Source of the DNA: CAZMYM01 sp964620325
Lineage (GTDB): Bacteria; Bipolaricaulota; Bipolaricaulia; UBA7950; UBA9294
Length of the DNA: 64,000 nt
Direction: 5' to 3'
Assembly (NCBI GenBank): GCA_964620325.1
Contig: CAZUIM010000013.1
Location: forward strand, 1 to 64,000
Numbering within the stretch: position 1 is the first letter of the stretch; every line of letters starts with the position of its first letter. Below are positions 24,107-32,210 of this stretch, one piece after another. Both the position numbers and the translations under genes were made by a program. The notes beneath the pieces are model-generated. The model had not been told where the DNA came from, made no database searches, and worked only from the letters and a program-made list of their open reading frames with translations.

Positions 24107-24634
24107 ATGAAGATCAAGATCGCTGTGCGGCACACGGACGCCAGTGAATCGCTCCGATCGTACGTTGTCGATAAGGCCGAAGCACTCGAACGATTCTACG
24201 ATCGGATCATCAGTGTCGACGTCGTCCTTTCGGTCGAGAAACAGCGACAGATCGCGGAACTCCACGCGCACCTCATCAACAAGAAGGTCATCACCGCCCG
24301 GGAGGAATCGACCGACATGTATGCATCGATCGATCGGGCGATCGATCGACTCAAACGGCAGCTCGTCAAGTTCAAAGACCAGCTTCACGAGGTGAAAGGG
24401 CGAACGGAAGAGGTTGGCCCGACTGAGGCGGAGCAGGGCGGGGGGCCGCCGGAGAAGCAGATCATTCGGACGGAGACCTACTTCCGAAAGCCGATGACGG
24501 CGGAGGAGGCGATGCTCCAACTCGATGCGATCGAGAAGGGGTTTCTCGTTTTCATCGACGTTGAGACGGACGAAGTGGCGATCATCTACCGTCGACGTGA
24601 CGGGAATTATGGACTGATCGAACCGCGAAGGTAG
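24107..24634 (+). CDS. hpf: long-form ribosome hibernation-promoting factor
   Basis: Binds the decoding region of idle 30S subunits and dimerises 70S into 100S ribosomes. The 175 residues form the long type: an S30AE/YfiA domain (about 1-100, starting MKIKIAVRHTDASESLRSYV and including ADRAIDRLKRQL-like helix 2), a linker, then the C-terminal dimerisation domain (about 118-175, RTETYFRKPMTAEEAMLQLD to VAIIYRRRDGNYGLIEP). A strong promoter and a ribosome site fix the start. It may be co-transcribed with the PP-loop-like gene 27 nt downstream. Confidence 0.95.
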   Translation: MKIKIAVRHTDASESLRSYVVDKAEALERFYDRIISVDVVLSVEKQRQIAELHAHLINKKVITAREESTDMYASIDRAIDRLKRQLVKFKDQLHEVKGRTEEVGPTEAEQGGGPPEKQIIRTETYFRKPMTAEEAMLQLDAIEKGFLVFIDVETDEVAIIYRRRDGNYGLIEPRR

Positions 24635-24661
24635 ACGCGTCGGGGGAATCGGGGTCAGGGC

Positions 24662-25723
24662 GTGGCAAAGGTTCTTTCGTTGTTCTCTGGGAGCCTCGCG
24701 AGTCGGGTCGCTACGAAACTCGCGCAGAGGCATCCGGATGTTGACAGTGTATGCTTGTTGCACTTCAGATCGCCGTTTGCGCGTGAACCGGAAGACCTTC
24801 GGCAGCTCGTCAAGGACGAGTGGCCGGGGGTTCCGCTCCGGACCCAATCACTGAAGCGGGAGTACCGGCGATTGATCGATGCGCCGGGGTCCGATTCGTT
24901 CAGCCTTTCGCAGAGTTGCCTGAGTTGCCGGAGACTCCTCATTGCTCGGGCGATTCGGTACATGGAGCGGTCCGGGGCGGAATACTTGGTCACCGGCGAG
25001 ATTCTCGGGCAACATGGCCTCGGCAAGCAGGAGCTGCTCGGATTGGCTGAGGGATTCGGGCTGAAGGATCGCATTCTGCGCCCCCTCTGTTCCGGGTCCT
25101 CAGTGAACGGAGGCGGCGAGCTTTCAACCTGGACGCGGATCACGAACGGTCGGAGAACGTCCGTGTGGGCGCCGGCGACCCTCCGCAAACTGGCCGATCG
25201 TCTCGGGATCGAGCCGCGAGATCCGATGAGCTGCCGAACGCGCTGCAAACTCACGCTTCCGGGATTCGGGGATCGGGTCGCCCACCTGTTCCACGAGAAG
25301 GGATTCACGCTCAATGAGCTCCGGCTTCTGGACTTCCCGCTCTACTACGGGATCTGCCACGACGCAAAGGTGGTCGTGGCGATCGAAGAAGGGGAGAAAC
25401 GGGACCTGCAGAACCTCTTTCTGCCTCAGGATCTGCGCGTCTATCCGGCCGCTCCGCATGGTCCGATGACGCTCGTGCGAACAGGGTGGAGCGAGCTCGA
25501 CGAGCGCAGAAAGGAGGACGTGATTCGATTGGCGGCGCGGATCACGGCGACGCATCTTGGCTACGGGGGCCAGACGCCCACGCCGATCTACTACCGATTC
25601 GAAAGCGAGAACGAACGGATGCTGGTGAATGTTCTGCCGTTCGGATGTCGCGAGGAGATCGCCGTTCTTGAAGAGGTGCACGTCGTCCCGCTCGAAGAAG
25701 GGGCGTCGGTTGCGGTCGGTTGA
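24662..25723 (+). CDS. PP-loop-like (ThiI/MnmA-related) protein with altered P-loop
   Basis: A 353-residue protein resembling the ATP-pyrophosphatase module of tRNA thiolation enzymes: an N-terminal LFSGSLASRVATKLAQ in the place of the PP-loop, a CLSC pair near residues 86-89 followed by RRLLIARAIRYME, then YLVTGEILGQHGLG. CRTRCKLTLPGFGDRV near 200 supplies more cysteines. The last 100 residues may be a separate small domain. The PP-loop motif SGGxDS is changed to SGSLAS, losing the aspartate, so ATP chemistry may be lost or altered. The GTG at 24662 is 27 nt after hpf. Sulfur transfer to tRNA or Fe-S/thiamine metabolism is a guess from the family only. Confidence 0.65.
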   Translation: MAKVLSLFSGSLASRVATKLAQRHPDVDSVCLLHFRSPFAREPEDLRQLVKDEWPGVPLRTQSLKREYRRLIDAPGSDSFSLSQSCLSCRRLLIARAIRYMERSGAEYLVTGEILGQHGLGKQELLGLAEGFGLKDRILRPLCSGSSVNGGGELSTWTRITNGRRTSVWAPATLRKLADRLGIEPRDPMSCRTRCKLTLPGFGDRVAHLFHEKGFTLNELRLLDFPLYYGICHDAKVVVAIEEGEKRDLQNLFLPQDLRVYPAAPHGPMTLVRTGWSELDERRKEDVIRLAARITATHLGYGGQTPTPIYYRFESENERMLVNVLPFGCREEIAVLEEVHVVPLEEGASVAVG

Positions 25724-25747
25724 AGCGGGCGTCGATGGCAGTATACT
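25720..25747 (+). promoter_or_regulatory. promoter of the FmdB/rpoC unit
   Basis: -35 TTGAAG (25720-25725, overlapping the previous stop), 16-nt spacer, -10 TATACT (25742-25747). The predicted leader runs from about 25754 to 25852 and includes a CCCC/GGGG hairpin before the ribosome site. Confidence 0.75.
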
Positions 25748-25852
25748 TCCGTTTTGGCAGGGCGAGCAAGCAGGTGGCCGGGTTTGATTTCGGTCCGAAC
25801 CTTGTCAGAGACAGACCCATGATGACCCCGAGAAAGGGGAGAAGGGGGAGGT

Positions 25853-26158
25853 ATGCCCTTTTACCGCTACACGTGTGAGGAATGTGGGAACCAGTTCCGA
25901 GTCTTGCATCGCAGCGATGACGGGAATGAGGATCCCATCAAGTGTCCACACTGTGGGAGCGAGCGAGCGAAGCGGCTCGTGCCGCGAATCGGGGTCATCT
26001 ACAGGGGGAGTGGCTACTACTCGACCGACTATCGGAACAAGAAGACGAGGGTCGCCAAACCGTCGGCAAACGGCGAAGGGGAAGCGGCGGCGGCGAAGGA
26101 CGGCGGAGACGGAGTCGCGGCGACGGCAACTACAAAAGCAGATCGAGCTGAGGACTAG
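25853..26158 (+). CDS. FmdB-type zinc-ribbon protein
   Basis: A 101-residue protein. Its first 45 residues are the FmdB N-terminal zinc ribbon: MPFYRYTCEECGNQF with C8 and C11, and KCPHCGSERAKRLV with C31 and C34. The tail is low-complexity, rich in Lys, Ala, Gly and Asp. These proteins were first noted as possible regulators of formamidase genes, but most are of unknown role. The ATG at 25853 has AAGGGGGAGGT upstream. It is the first gene of the unit that leads into rpoC, which suggests a link to transcription or simple operon sharing; the gap to rpoC holds two hairpins. Confidence 0.88.
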   Translation: MPFYRYTCEECGNQFRVLHRSDDGNEDPIKCPHCGSERAKRLVPRIGVIYRGSGYYSTDYRNKKTRVAKPSANGEGEAAAAKDGGDGVAATATTKADRAED

Positions 26159-26193
26159 AGCGCGTTGCGTGGTCGGGGATGCATGAAGCAGTG

Positions 26194-26238
26194 CGGCCCG
26201 CTTCGGGCCGTGTGTGTCGATGGATCGGGTTTCCGATC
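26194..26238 (+). promoter_or_regulatory. two tandem hairpins between the FmdB gene and rpoC
   Basis: CGGCCC-GCTTC-GGGCCG (26194-26210) and GATCGG-GTTT-CCGATC (26223-26238) lie in the 105-nt gap, the second about 26 nt before the rpoC start. Neither has a uridine run. They may attenuate transcription, process the mRNA, or bind a regulator that controls rpoC dosage. Confidence 0.5.
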
Positions 26239-26263
26239 TCTTCCTACGGTGAGGTGAACCTGC

Positions 26264-29200
26264 GTGATTTCTGGCGATGACATCAAGCGTGTGAAGCTAC
26301 AGCTTGCACCCCCATCCGCGATCCTTGGGTGGTCGCACGGCGAGGTGACCGAGTCCGAAACGATCAACTACCGCACGCACCGGGCCGAGCGAGGCGGCCT
26401 GTACGCGGAGGAGATCTTCGGCCCGGCGAACGACTACGAATGCGCGTGCGGCAAGTACAAGGGGAAGAAGTACGAGGGGATCACGTGCGAGAAGTGCCAC
26501 GTACTCGTCACCGACTCGTCGGTGCGCCGGGTGAACATGGCGCACATCCAGCTGGCCAGCCCTGTTGTCCACTTCTGGTTCTTGAAGGGAGTGTCGAGCC
26601 TTCTGAGCCGGTTGCTCGGACTGAAGAAGCGCGAGCTCCAGCGCATCGCCTACTACGAGACGGAGCCGACGGAGCAGGCGCTGTTCATGGTGACGTCCTC
26701 CGCGTGCAAGGAAGTCCGACCGGGGGAGACGCTGTACACCTCCGAGGTCGACGTGCTCAGGACGGCGTTCGAGTTCGACGTCGAGCCGGCGTACTTCGTC
26801 GAAGTGGCTCCCAGAGTCCTGACGGAAGAAGCAGGTCGTGCGACGATCGAGGACCGGCAGCTGACCAACGGTGAGAAGTTCCAATCGGTCGTGATCGGCT
26901 CGCAGGAGTATCCGCTGGTCGGGGACTACGACCTGCTGATCGAGGATGGTGACGACGTAGCGGCCGGTTCCGTTCTCGCGGAGCGGCCGGTGGGGGAGCT
27001 GTGCTCGAAGACCGCGTTCGAGATGCTCGTCGATCGGTACGGTCCGGCGGTCAAGGGAGAGATCCTCGATCGCGAGGTCCTCGACAGCCTAGTCTTCATC
27101 GTCATCAGGACGAAGGCGCCGGGCATCCCGTTGGAGATCGGCGACCGGCTGACGAGTCTCGAGATTCGCGCTTACGAGCGGATCTATCCGGACGGCTTTA
27201 TTGCGGCGACCGGAGCGGCCGGGATCAAGGGGCTGCTCGAGGTGATGAACCTCGATGGGCTTCACGACGGGCTCTCCGAGCAGTTGCGGACCGAGACGGC
27301 GGCCGGGAATCGGCGCCGTCTGATCCGGCGACTTGAGGTCGTCGATCAACTTCGCTCTTCGGGAAACAACCCACAGGACATGATCCTCGACGTGATTCCG
27401 GTCCTCCCGCCTGACCTTCGCCCGATGATCCAGTTGGAGGGCGGGAAGTTCGCCACGACGGACTTGAACGATCTGTACCGGCGGATCATCAACCGGAACA
27501 ACCGCTTGAAGAAGCTGATCGACATGGGGGCTCCAGAGGTCATCCTGCGCAACGAGCGCCGGATGCTGCAGGAGGCCGTCGATGCGCTGATTCACAATGA
27601 GAAGAAGGAGAGCCCGATTCGCGGGCGGGACAACCGACCGCTCAAGTCCCTGTCGGAGCGGATTCACGGCAAGCACGGTCGGCTTCGACGGAATCTCCTC
27701 GGACGTCGTGTCGATTACTCGGGGCGAGCTGTGATCGTGGTCGATCCGAAACTCCGTCTGCACCAATGCGGACTTCCGAAGAAGATGGCTCTCGAGTTGT
27801 TCAAACCGTTCATCCTGCACTATCTCGAGACGACAACCTTCTCCGACTTCGACGAGATCAAGAATCGGGCACTGATGGGCGAGATGCCGGAGGTTTGGGA
27901 TATCCTCGATAAACTGATCAAGGATCACCCGGTCCTGCTCAACCGTGCTCCGACGTTGCATCGCCTCTCGATGCAGGCGTTCGAGCCTGTCCTCGTCGAC
28001 GGCGAGGCAATCCACATCCATCCGCTCGTCTGCTCGCCGTACAACGCGGACTTCGACGGAGATCAGATGGCCGTCCACCTCCCGTTGTCGCCCGATGCGA
28101 TCCGTGAGGCCCGCGAGCTGATGGCAGCGCCTCGCAACATCCTCTCGCCGGCGAGCGGTGAACCGCTCAGTCTGCCGTCGCAGGATCCGGTCTACGCCTA
28201 TTACTACTTGACGCTCGAGGAGCCGGAGGGGCTCGGGGCCGGCATGGCGTTCCGTGACATCGATGAGGCACGTCGGGCGCACGAAGAGGGCATCGTCGAT
28301 CTTCACAGCCCGGTGCGGATTCGCATCGATGGCAGGACCATCGCGACGACGCTCGGTCGCGCGGAGCTGAGCCTCGCGTTTCCTGAGGACATTCGAGACT
28401 ACGACAACGTTCTCGATCGTCGTTCGATCAAGCGACTGGTGATGCAGTGCTACCATCGATACGGATGGGAACGAACCGCGACCGTGCTCGACAGCCTGAA
28501 GGACCTGGGCTTCAAGTACGCGACCCAGGCCGGCCTGACGATCTCAGTGAAGGACTGTCTGATCCCCGTAGAGAAAGAGGAAATCGTTCGGGAATCGCTG
28601 GCGGGGGTGCAACGGATCGAAACGATGTTCCGAATGGGGCTGGCGACCGAGGAGGAGCGGAAGAACGCGGTCATCCGAATCTGGCGGAGGACGGTCGACC
28701 ACGTCGAAGACGTCACCATGGAGAACCTGAGGAACCACAAGTTCAACGCGGTCTACGGCATGGTCACGTCCGGCGCTCGCGGCGGTCCCGATCAGGTCAA
28801 ACAGCTGTGCGGCATGCGTGGACCGATGGCCGGGCCGTCGGGTGACATCATCGAGCGGCCGGTCATCTCCAATTTCCGCGAAGGCCTCGACATGATGGAG
28901 TACTTCATCTCCACGCACGGGGGTCGGAAGGGAGCGGCCGACACGGCGCTGAAGACGGCCGATTCCGGGTATCTGACGAGGCGTCTCGTCGATGCGTCCT
29001 CCGACACGATGGTCACCGAGGTCGACTGCGGGACGACGCAGGGCGTCGAAGTGAATCCTCTGCGATTCAGCAAGACGGAGGTTATGGAGTCGATCGAGGA
29101 CCGGGTTTACGGACGTGTCACGGCACAGCCGATCATCGATCCGTCGAGCGGCGAGATTCTCGTCGAAGCGAATCAGTGGATCACGTACGATGTCGCGGCG

Positions 29201-31258
29201 CACTTGAACCAGCTCGAGTCGGAACTCCCGCTGAAGAGCCCGGCGCAGAGAGAGCGGCTGATCGGAACGAAGAGCGTCGGTGACGTCATCGATTCGGAGA
29301 CGAAGCGCGTTCTGATCAAGGTGGACGAGACGATCACGCCTCAGCTGCTCGACGTGTTGGCGGAGGCGAAGGTGAAGACGATTCGCGTCCGCCCGAGAAT
29401 CGTGATCCGTTCCCCGATGGTCTGCGACAGCGTCGGCGGGGTGTGTCAGCTCTGCTACGGATTCGACATGAGCAACCACAAACCGATCCAATTGGGAACG
29501 GCTGTCGGGGTCATCGCGGCGCAATCGGTCGGCGAACCGGGAACACAGCTGACGATGCGGACGTTCCATACCGGCGGCGTCGCCGGTGAGGACATCACAC
29601 AGGGGCTGCCGCGGGCCGAGGAGCTGTTCGAGGCGCGGAAGACGACGAAGGGCGGCGAGGCGGGAATCTCGCCGCTCGACGGCTACGTGACCGACATCAC
29701 GTCGACGGCTTCCGGGGGAGATCACGTGGAAATCACCGGGGAGTCGAGGACGGTCGTCCTCCCGAAGGCCCTCGTTCGCGAGGGGTTGAGCAAGGGCGAG
29801 GAGATCGACATCGCGACGTTGCTCGAGTCGGACAGCCCGTGTGCCGGCGAGACCTACATTAGGGAAGCGAGTGGGCAGCGCACGCTCATCCTGCTGAATG
29901 CCGGATCGGGAGATCGATCGTACGCGATCCCCGCCAATGCGTCTCCAAAGGTGAAGAGTGGAGCGAAGGTTTCGACCGGCGATGCGCTGACGAAGCGGTT
30001 CAACGTCGAGCCGATCGTCGCGGAGACGCGCGGGACGGTTCGAATCTCGGACGAAGATGACCGCGTCTTCCACCTCGAGAGCGACGACGGGACGGCAACC
30101 GAGCATCGGATCCCGTACGGGGCTCGCCTGATGGTCGATCCCGGGAGCAAAGTCTCAGCCGGAACCCAGCTCACGTCGCGCTCGAAGCCGGTCTTCGTTG
30201 CCGCCGAGAACGAAGGGACGGTCGAAGTGCTCGAGGATCGGATCCTCGTGTTCAATCCCGACGGCGGCGGGCTTCGCATCCCGCTCACATCCGACATCGC
30301 CTTCGTCGGCACGCACGGCGGGATCGTGAAGCCGGGGGCGCGAATCGTTCAGTTGGAGGTGCCTCACATCGGATCGGTGAAGGTTGAATCGATCTCGTCG
30401 AAGGGCGAACTGACGTCGGTCAGATTGCGGCCGAAGAGCTCCGTCCGAATCGATAAGGCCGTGATGGTGCGAGTCGGCGAGAAGCTGGAGAAGGGGGATC
30501 CACTGACGAAGGGCGCGATCGCTCCACTGACCCTTCTCGACGAAGCGGGTGTTCATAAGACCCGCGAGTACCTCCTGAACGAGATCCACAAGGTGTACAA
30601 GCAGCAGGGCGTCGACATCAACGACAAGCACCTCGAGGTGATCATTCGCCAGATCCTGAACAATGTTCGCGTCGTCGATCGGGGCGATTCACGGTTCCTG
30701 CTCGGCGATCTCGTTCCGCTCGAGGCGTTCCGCGAAGAGGTTCGGAGACTCGCGGCGGAGAACGAAGAAGCCGACCGAGCCCGAAGAGAAGCGATCGGGG
30801 CGAAGCTGGCTGAGGACGTCGTCGCGTCCGGTCGTCTCTTCGCCTCCGCCGGCGAGCCACTGACCGAAGAGATCATCGCCGGGGCGCGGAAGATGGGCCT
30901 GTTGAGCGTTCGGATCCAGGGGGACGAGGAATCGGAGGAGCTCCTCTTGGGTGAGAAGCGGCTTCCGGACGGAGAGCGAGAGCTTCTGCGCATCTCGAAG
31001 GCGGCGCTGCAGACGAAGGGGTGGCTCTCCGCCGCGTCGTTCCAGCGGACGACGAAGGTTCTCGCCGAGGCAGCGTTACGCGGTGAGGTGGACGCTCTCG
31101 ACGGACTGAAGCCGAGCATCATTGTCGGGAAGCGGATTCCCGCAGGAACCGGCTTCCCCGCGGGGCGGCGAATCGAACACGCTGACGTAGACGCAGCGGA
31201 GGACACAGACGTCGTCGAGGATCTCGAGGAGGTCGCCGAGGCGATCGAGGCGAGTTGA
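26264..31258 (+). CDS. rpoC: DNA-directed RNA polymerase subunit beta'
   Basis: Catalytic beta' subunit, long at 1664 residues. Zinc site 1 is C60, C62, C75, C78; the clamp and lid follow; the Mg-binding NADFDGD motif is at 594-600; a second cysteine cluster lies at CDSVGGVCQLC near 1053; and the trigger-loop region GVIAAQSVGEPGTQLTMRTFHTGG is at about 1083-1106. Residues about 1130-1420 form a large beta-rich (sandwich-barrel-like) insertion. A further insert near 1510-1560 contains LAEDVVASGRLFASAGEPLTEEII, like the repeated A-box of other beta/beta' subunits. GTG 26264 follows GTGAGGTGAA. rpoB is not upstream, which is unusual; the rpsL operon follows directly. Confidence 0.98.
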   Translation: MISGDDIKRVKLQLAPPSAILGWSHGEVTESETINYRTHRAERGGLYAEEIFGPANDYECACGKYKGKKYEGITCEKCHVLVTDSSVRRVNMAHIQLASPVVHFWFLKGVSSLLSRLLGLKKRELQRIAYYETEPTEQALFMVTSSACKEVRPGETLYTSEVDVLRTAFEFDVEPAYFVEVAPRVLTEEAGRATIEDRQLTNGEKFQSVVIGSQEYPLVGDYDLLIEDGDDVAAGSVLAERPVGELCSKTAFEMLVDRYGPAVKGEILDREVLDSLVFIVIRTKAPGIPLEIGDRLTSLEIRAYERIYPDGFIAATGAAGIKGLLEVMNLDGLHDGLSEQLRTETAAGNRRRLIRRLEVVDQLRSSGNNPQDMILDVIPVLPPDLRPMIQLEGGKFATTDLNDLYRRIINRNNRLKKLIDMGAPEVILRNERRMLQEAVDALIHNEKKESPIRGRDNRPLKSLSERIHGKHGRLRRNLLGRRVDYSGRAVIVVDPKLRLHQCGLPKKMALELFKPFILHYLETTTFSDFDEIKNRALMGEMPEVWDILDKLIKDHPVLLNRAPTLHRLSMQAFEPVLVDGEAIHIHPLVCSPYNADFDGDQMAVHLPLSPDAIREARELMAAPRNILSPASGEPLSLPSQDPVYAYYYLTLEEPEGLGAGMAFRDIDEARRAHEEGIVDLHSPVRIRIDGRTIATTLGRAELSLAFPEDIRDYDNVLDRRSIKRLVMQCYHRYGWERTATVLDSLKDLGFKYATQAGLTISVKDCLIPVEKEEIVRESLAGVQRIETMFRMGLATEEERKNAVIRIWRRTVDHVEDVTMENLRNHKFNAVYGMVTSGARGGPDQVKQLCGMRGPMAGPSGDIIERPVISNFREGLDMMEYFISTHGGRKGAADTALKTADSGYLTRRLVDASSDTMVTEVDCGTTQGVEVNPLRFSKTEVMESIEDRVYGRVTAQPIIDPSSGEILVEANQWITYDVAAHLNQLESELPLKSPAQRERLIGTKSVGDVIDSETKRVLIKVDETITPQLLDVLAEAKVKTIRVRPRIVIRSPMVCDSVGGVCQLCYGFDMSNHKPIQLGTAVGVIAAQSVGEPGTQLTMRTFHTGGVAGEDITQGLPRAEELFEARKTTKGGEAGISPLDGYVTDITSTASGGDHVEITGESRTVVLPKALVREGLSKGEEIDIATLLESDSPCAGETYIREASGQRTLILLNAGSGDRSYAIPANASPKVKSGAKVSTGDALTKRFNVEPIVAETRGTVRISDEDDRVFHLESDDGTATEHRIPYGARLMVDPGSKVSAGTQLTSRSKPVFVAAENEGTVEVLEDRILVFNPDGGGLRIPLTSDIAFVGTHGGIVKPGARIVQLEVPHIGSVKVESISSKGELTSVRLRPKSSVRIDKAVMVRVGEKLEKGDPLTKGAIAPLTLLDEAGVHKTREYLLNEIHKVYKQQGVDINDKHLEVIIRQILNNVRVVDRGDSRFLLGDLVPLEAFREEVRRLAAENEEADRARREAIGAKLAEDVVASGRLFASAGEPLTEEIIAGARKMGLLSVRIQGDEESEELLLGEKRLPDGERELLRISKAALQTKGWLSAASFQRTTKVLAEAALRGEVDALDGLKPSIIVGKRIPAGTGFPAGRRIEHADVDAAEDTDVVEDLEEVAEAIEAS

Positions 31259-31283
31259 AGCGGGAAGAGACGGTATCTATAAT
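31255..31283 (+). promoter_or_regulatory. rpsL (ribosomal operon) promoter
   Basis: -35 TTGAAG (31255-31260, overlapping the rpoC stop), exactly 17 nt, -10 TATAAT (31278-31283). It starts the operon about 20 nt before the rpsL ribosome site. Confidence 0.85.
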
Positions 31284-31310
31284 CGGCCGCAATCCTGTAG
31301 GGAGTGGAAA

Positions 31311-31676
31311 ATGCCAACGATCAATCAGCTGATTCGACGAGGACGGAAGGCGAAGACGAAGAAGCGGAAGGCGCCGCAGCTGGACGCTTGCCCGCAGCGG
31401 CGGGGTGTGTGTACGCGAGTCTACACGCGAACGCCGAAGAAGCCGAACTCGGCCCTTCGTAAGGTCGCCCGCGTTCGCCTGAGCAACGGCAAGGAAGTGA
31501 CCGCCTATATTGGTGGCGAGGGTCACAATCTCCAGGAGCACTCGATGGTTCTCGTGCGCGGAGGCCGCGTCAAGGATCTGCCGGGTGTTCGGTACCACAT
31601 CGTTCGTGGGACGCTCGATGCCGAAGGGGTGGACGGCCGTCGTCAGGGCCGCTCGAAGTACGGGGCGAAGAAGTAG
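31311..31676 (+). CDS. rpsL: 30S ribosomal protein S12
   Basis: A 121-residue S12 near the decoding centre. MPTINQLIRRGR is the universal start. TPKKPNSALRKVARV carries the lysine at the streptomycin-resistance position in its wild-type (sensitive) state, and the PGVRYHIVRG loop is intact. GTAGGGAGTGG precedes the ATG. It is the first gene of the long ribosomal operon, 12 nt before rpsG, and has its own promoter overlapping the rpoC stop. Confidence 0.98.
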   Translation: MPTINQLIRRGRKAKTKKRKAPQLDACPQRRGVCTRVYTRTPKKPNSALRKVARVRLSNGKEVTAYIGGEGHNLQEHSMVLVRGGRVKDLPGVRYHIVRGTLDAEGVDGRRQGRSKYGAKK

Positions 31677-31688
31677 GCGAGGAGACCG

Positions 31689-32147
31689 ATGAAAATCGCA
31701 GGCCGAGACGTGCGTCCCGACATCCGTCACAACAGCAAGCTGTTGGCGAAGCTGGTCAACTACATCATGTACGACGGCAAGAAGTCGATCGCCGAGAAGA
31801 TTGTCTACGACGCGTTGGAGTTGATCGACGAACGGAGCGACAGCCCGGCGCTCGAGACGTACAACGAGGCGATCGGGAACTGCTCGCCCCGTCTCGAAGT
31901 CCGCACGCGCCGCGTGGGTGGCGCGAATTATCAGGTTCCCTACGAGGTTCCCCCGGAGCGCCAAGTGGCACTCGCTCTCCGTTGGCTGGTCAGCGCGTCT
32001 CGTGCTCGGGGTGAACACACGATGGCGCAGAAGCTCGCTGGCGAGATTCTCGATGCGTCTCGCAAGGAGGGAAAGGCGTACGCCAAGCGACTCGATGCTC
32101 ACCGCATGGCTGAGGCGAACAAGGCGTTCGCGCACTACCGCTGGTAG
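31689..32147 (+). CDS. rpsG: 30S ribosomal protein S7
   Basis: A 152-residue S7 that nucleates assembly of the 30S head. Recognised by the family pattern SKLLAKLVNYIMYDGKKS, TRRVGGANYQVPYEV and the C-terminal HRMAEANKAFAHYRW. Streptomycin-operon position (rpsL-rpsG-fusA) is conserved. AGGAGACCG precedes the ATG. A small AGCCC/GGGCT hairpin (32148-32166) follows before fusA and could bind S7 as in the enterobacterial str operon, which is only a guess. Confidence 0.98.
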   Translation: MKIAGRDVRPDIRHNSKLLAKLVNYIMYDGKKSIAEKIVYDALELIDERSDSPALETYNEAIGNCSPRLEVRTRRVGGANYQVPYEVPPERQVALALRWLVSASRARGEHTMAQKLAGEILDASRKEGKAYAKRLDAHRMAEANKAFAHYRW

Positions 32148-32210
32148 AGCCCCTTCCTGCTGGGCTTCCGTCGGCTCACACTTCCCCGAACGGTAGGAAA
32201 CGAGGAATCG

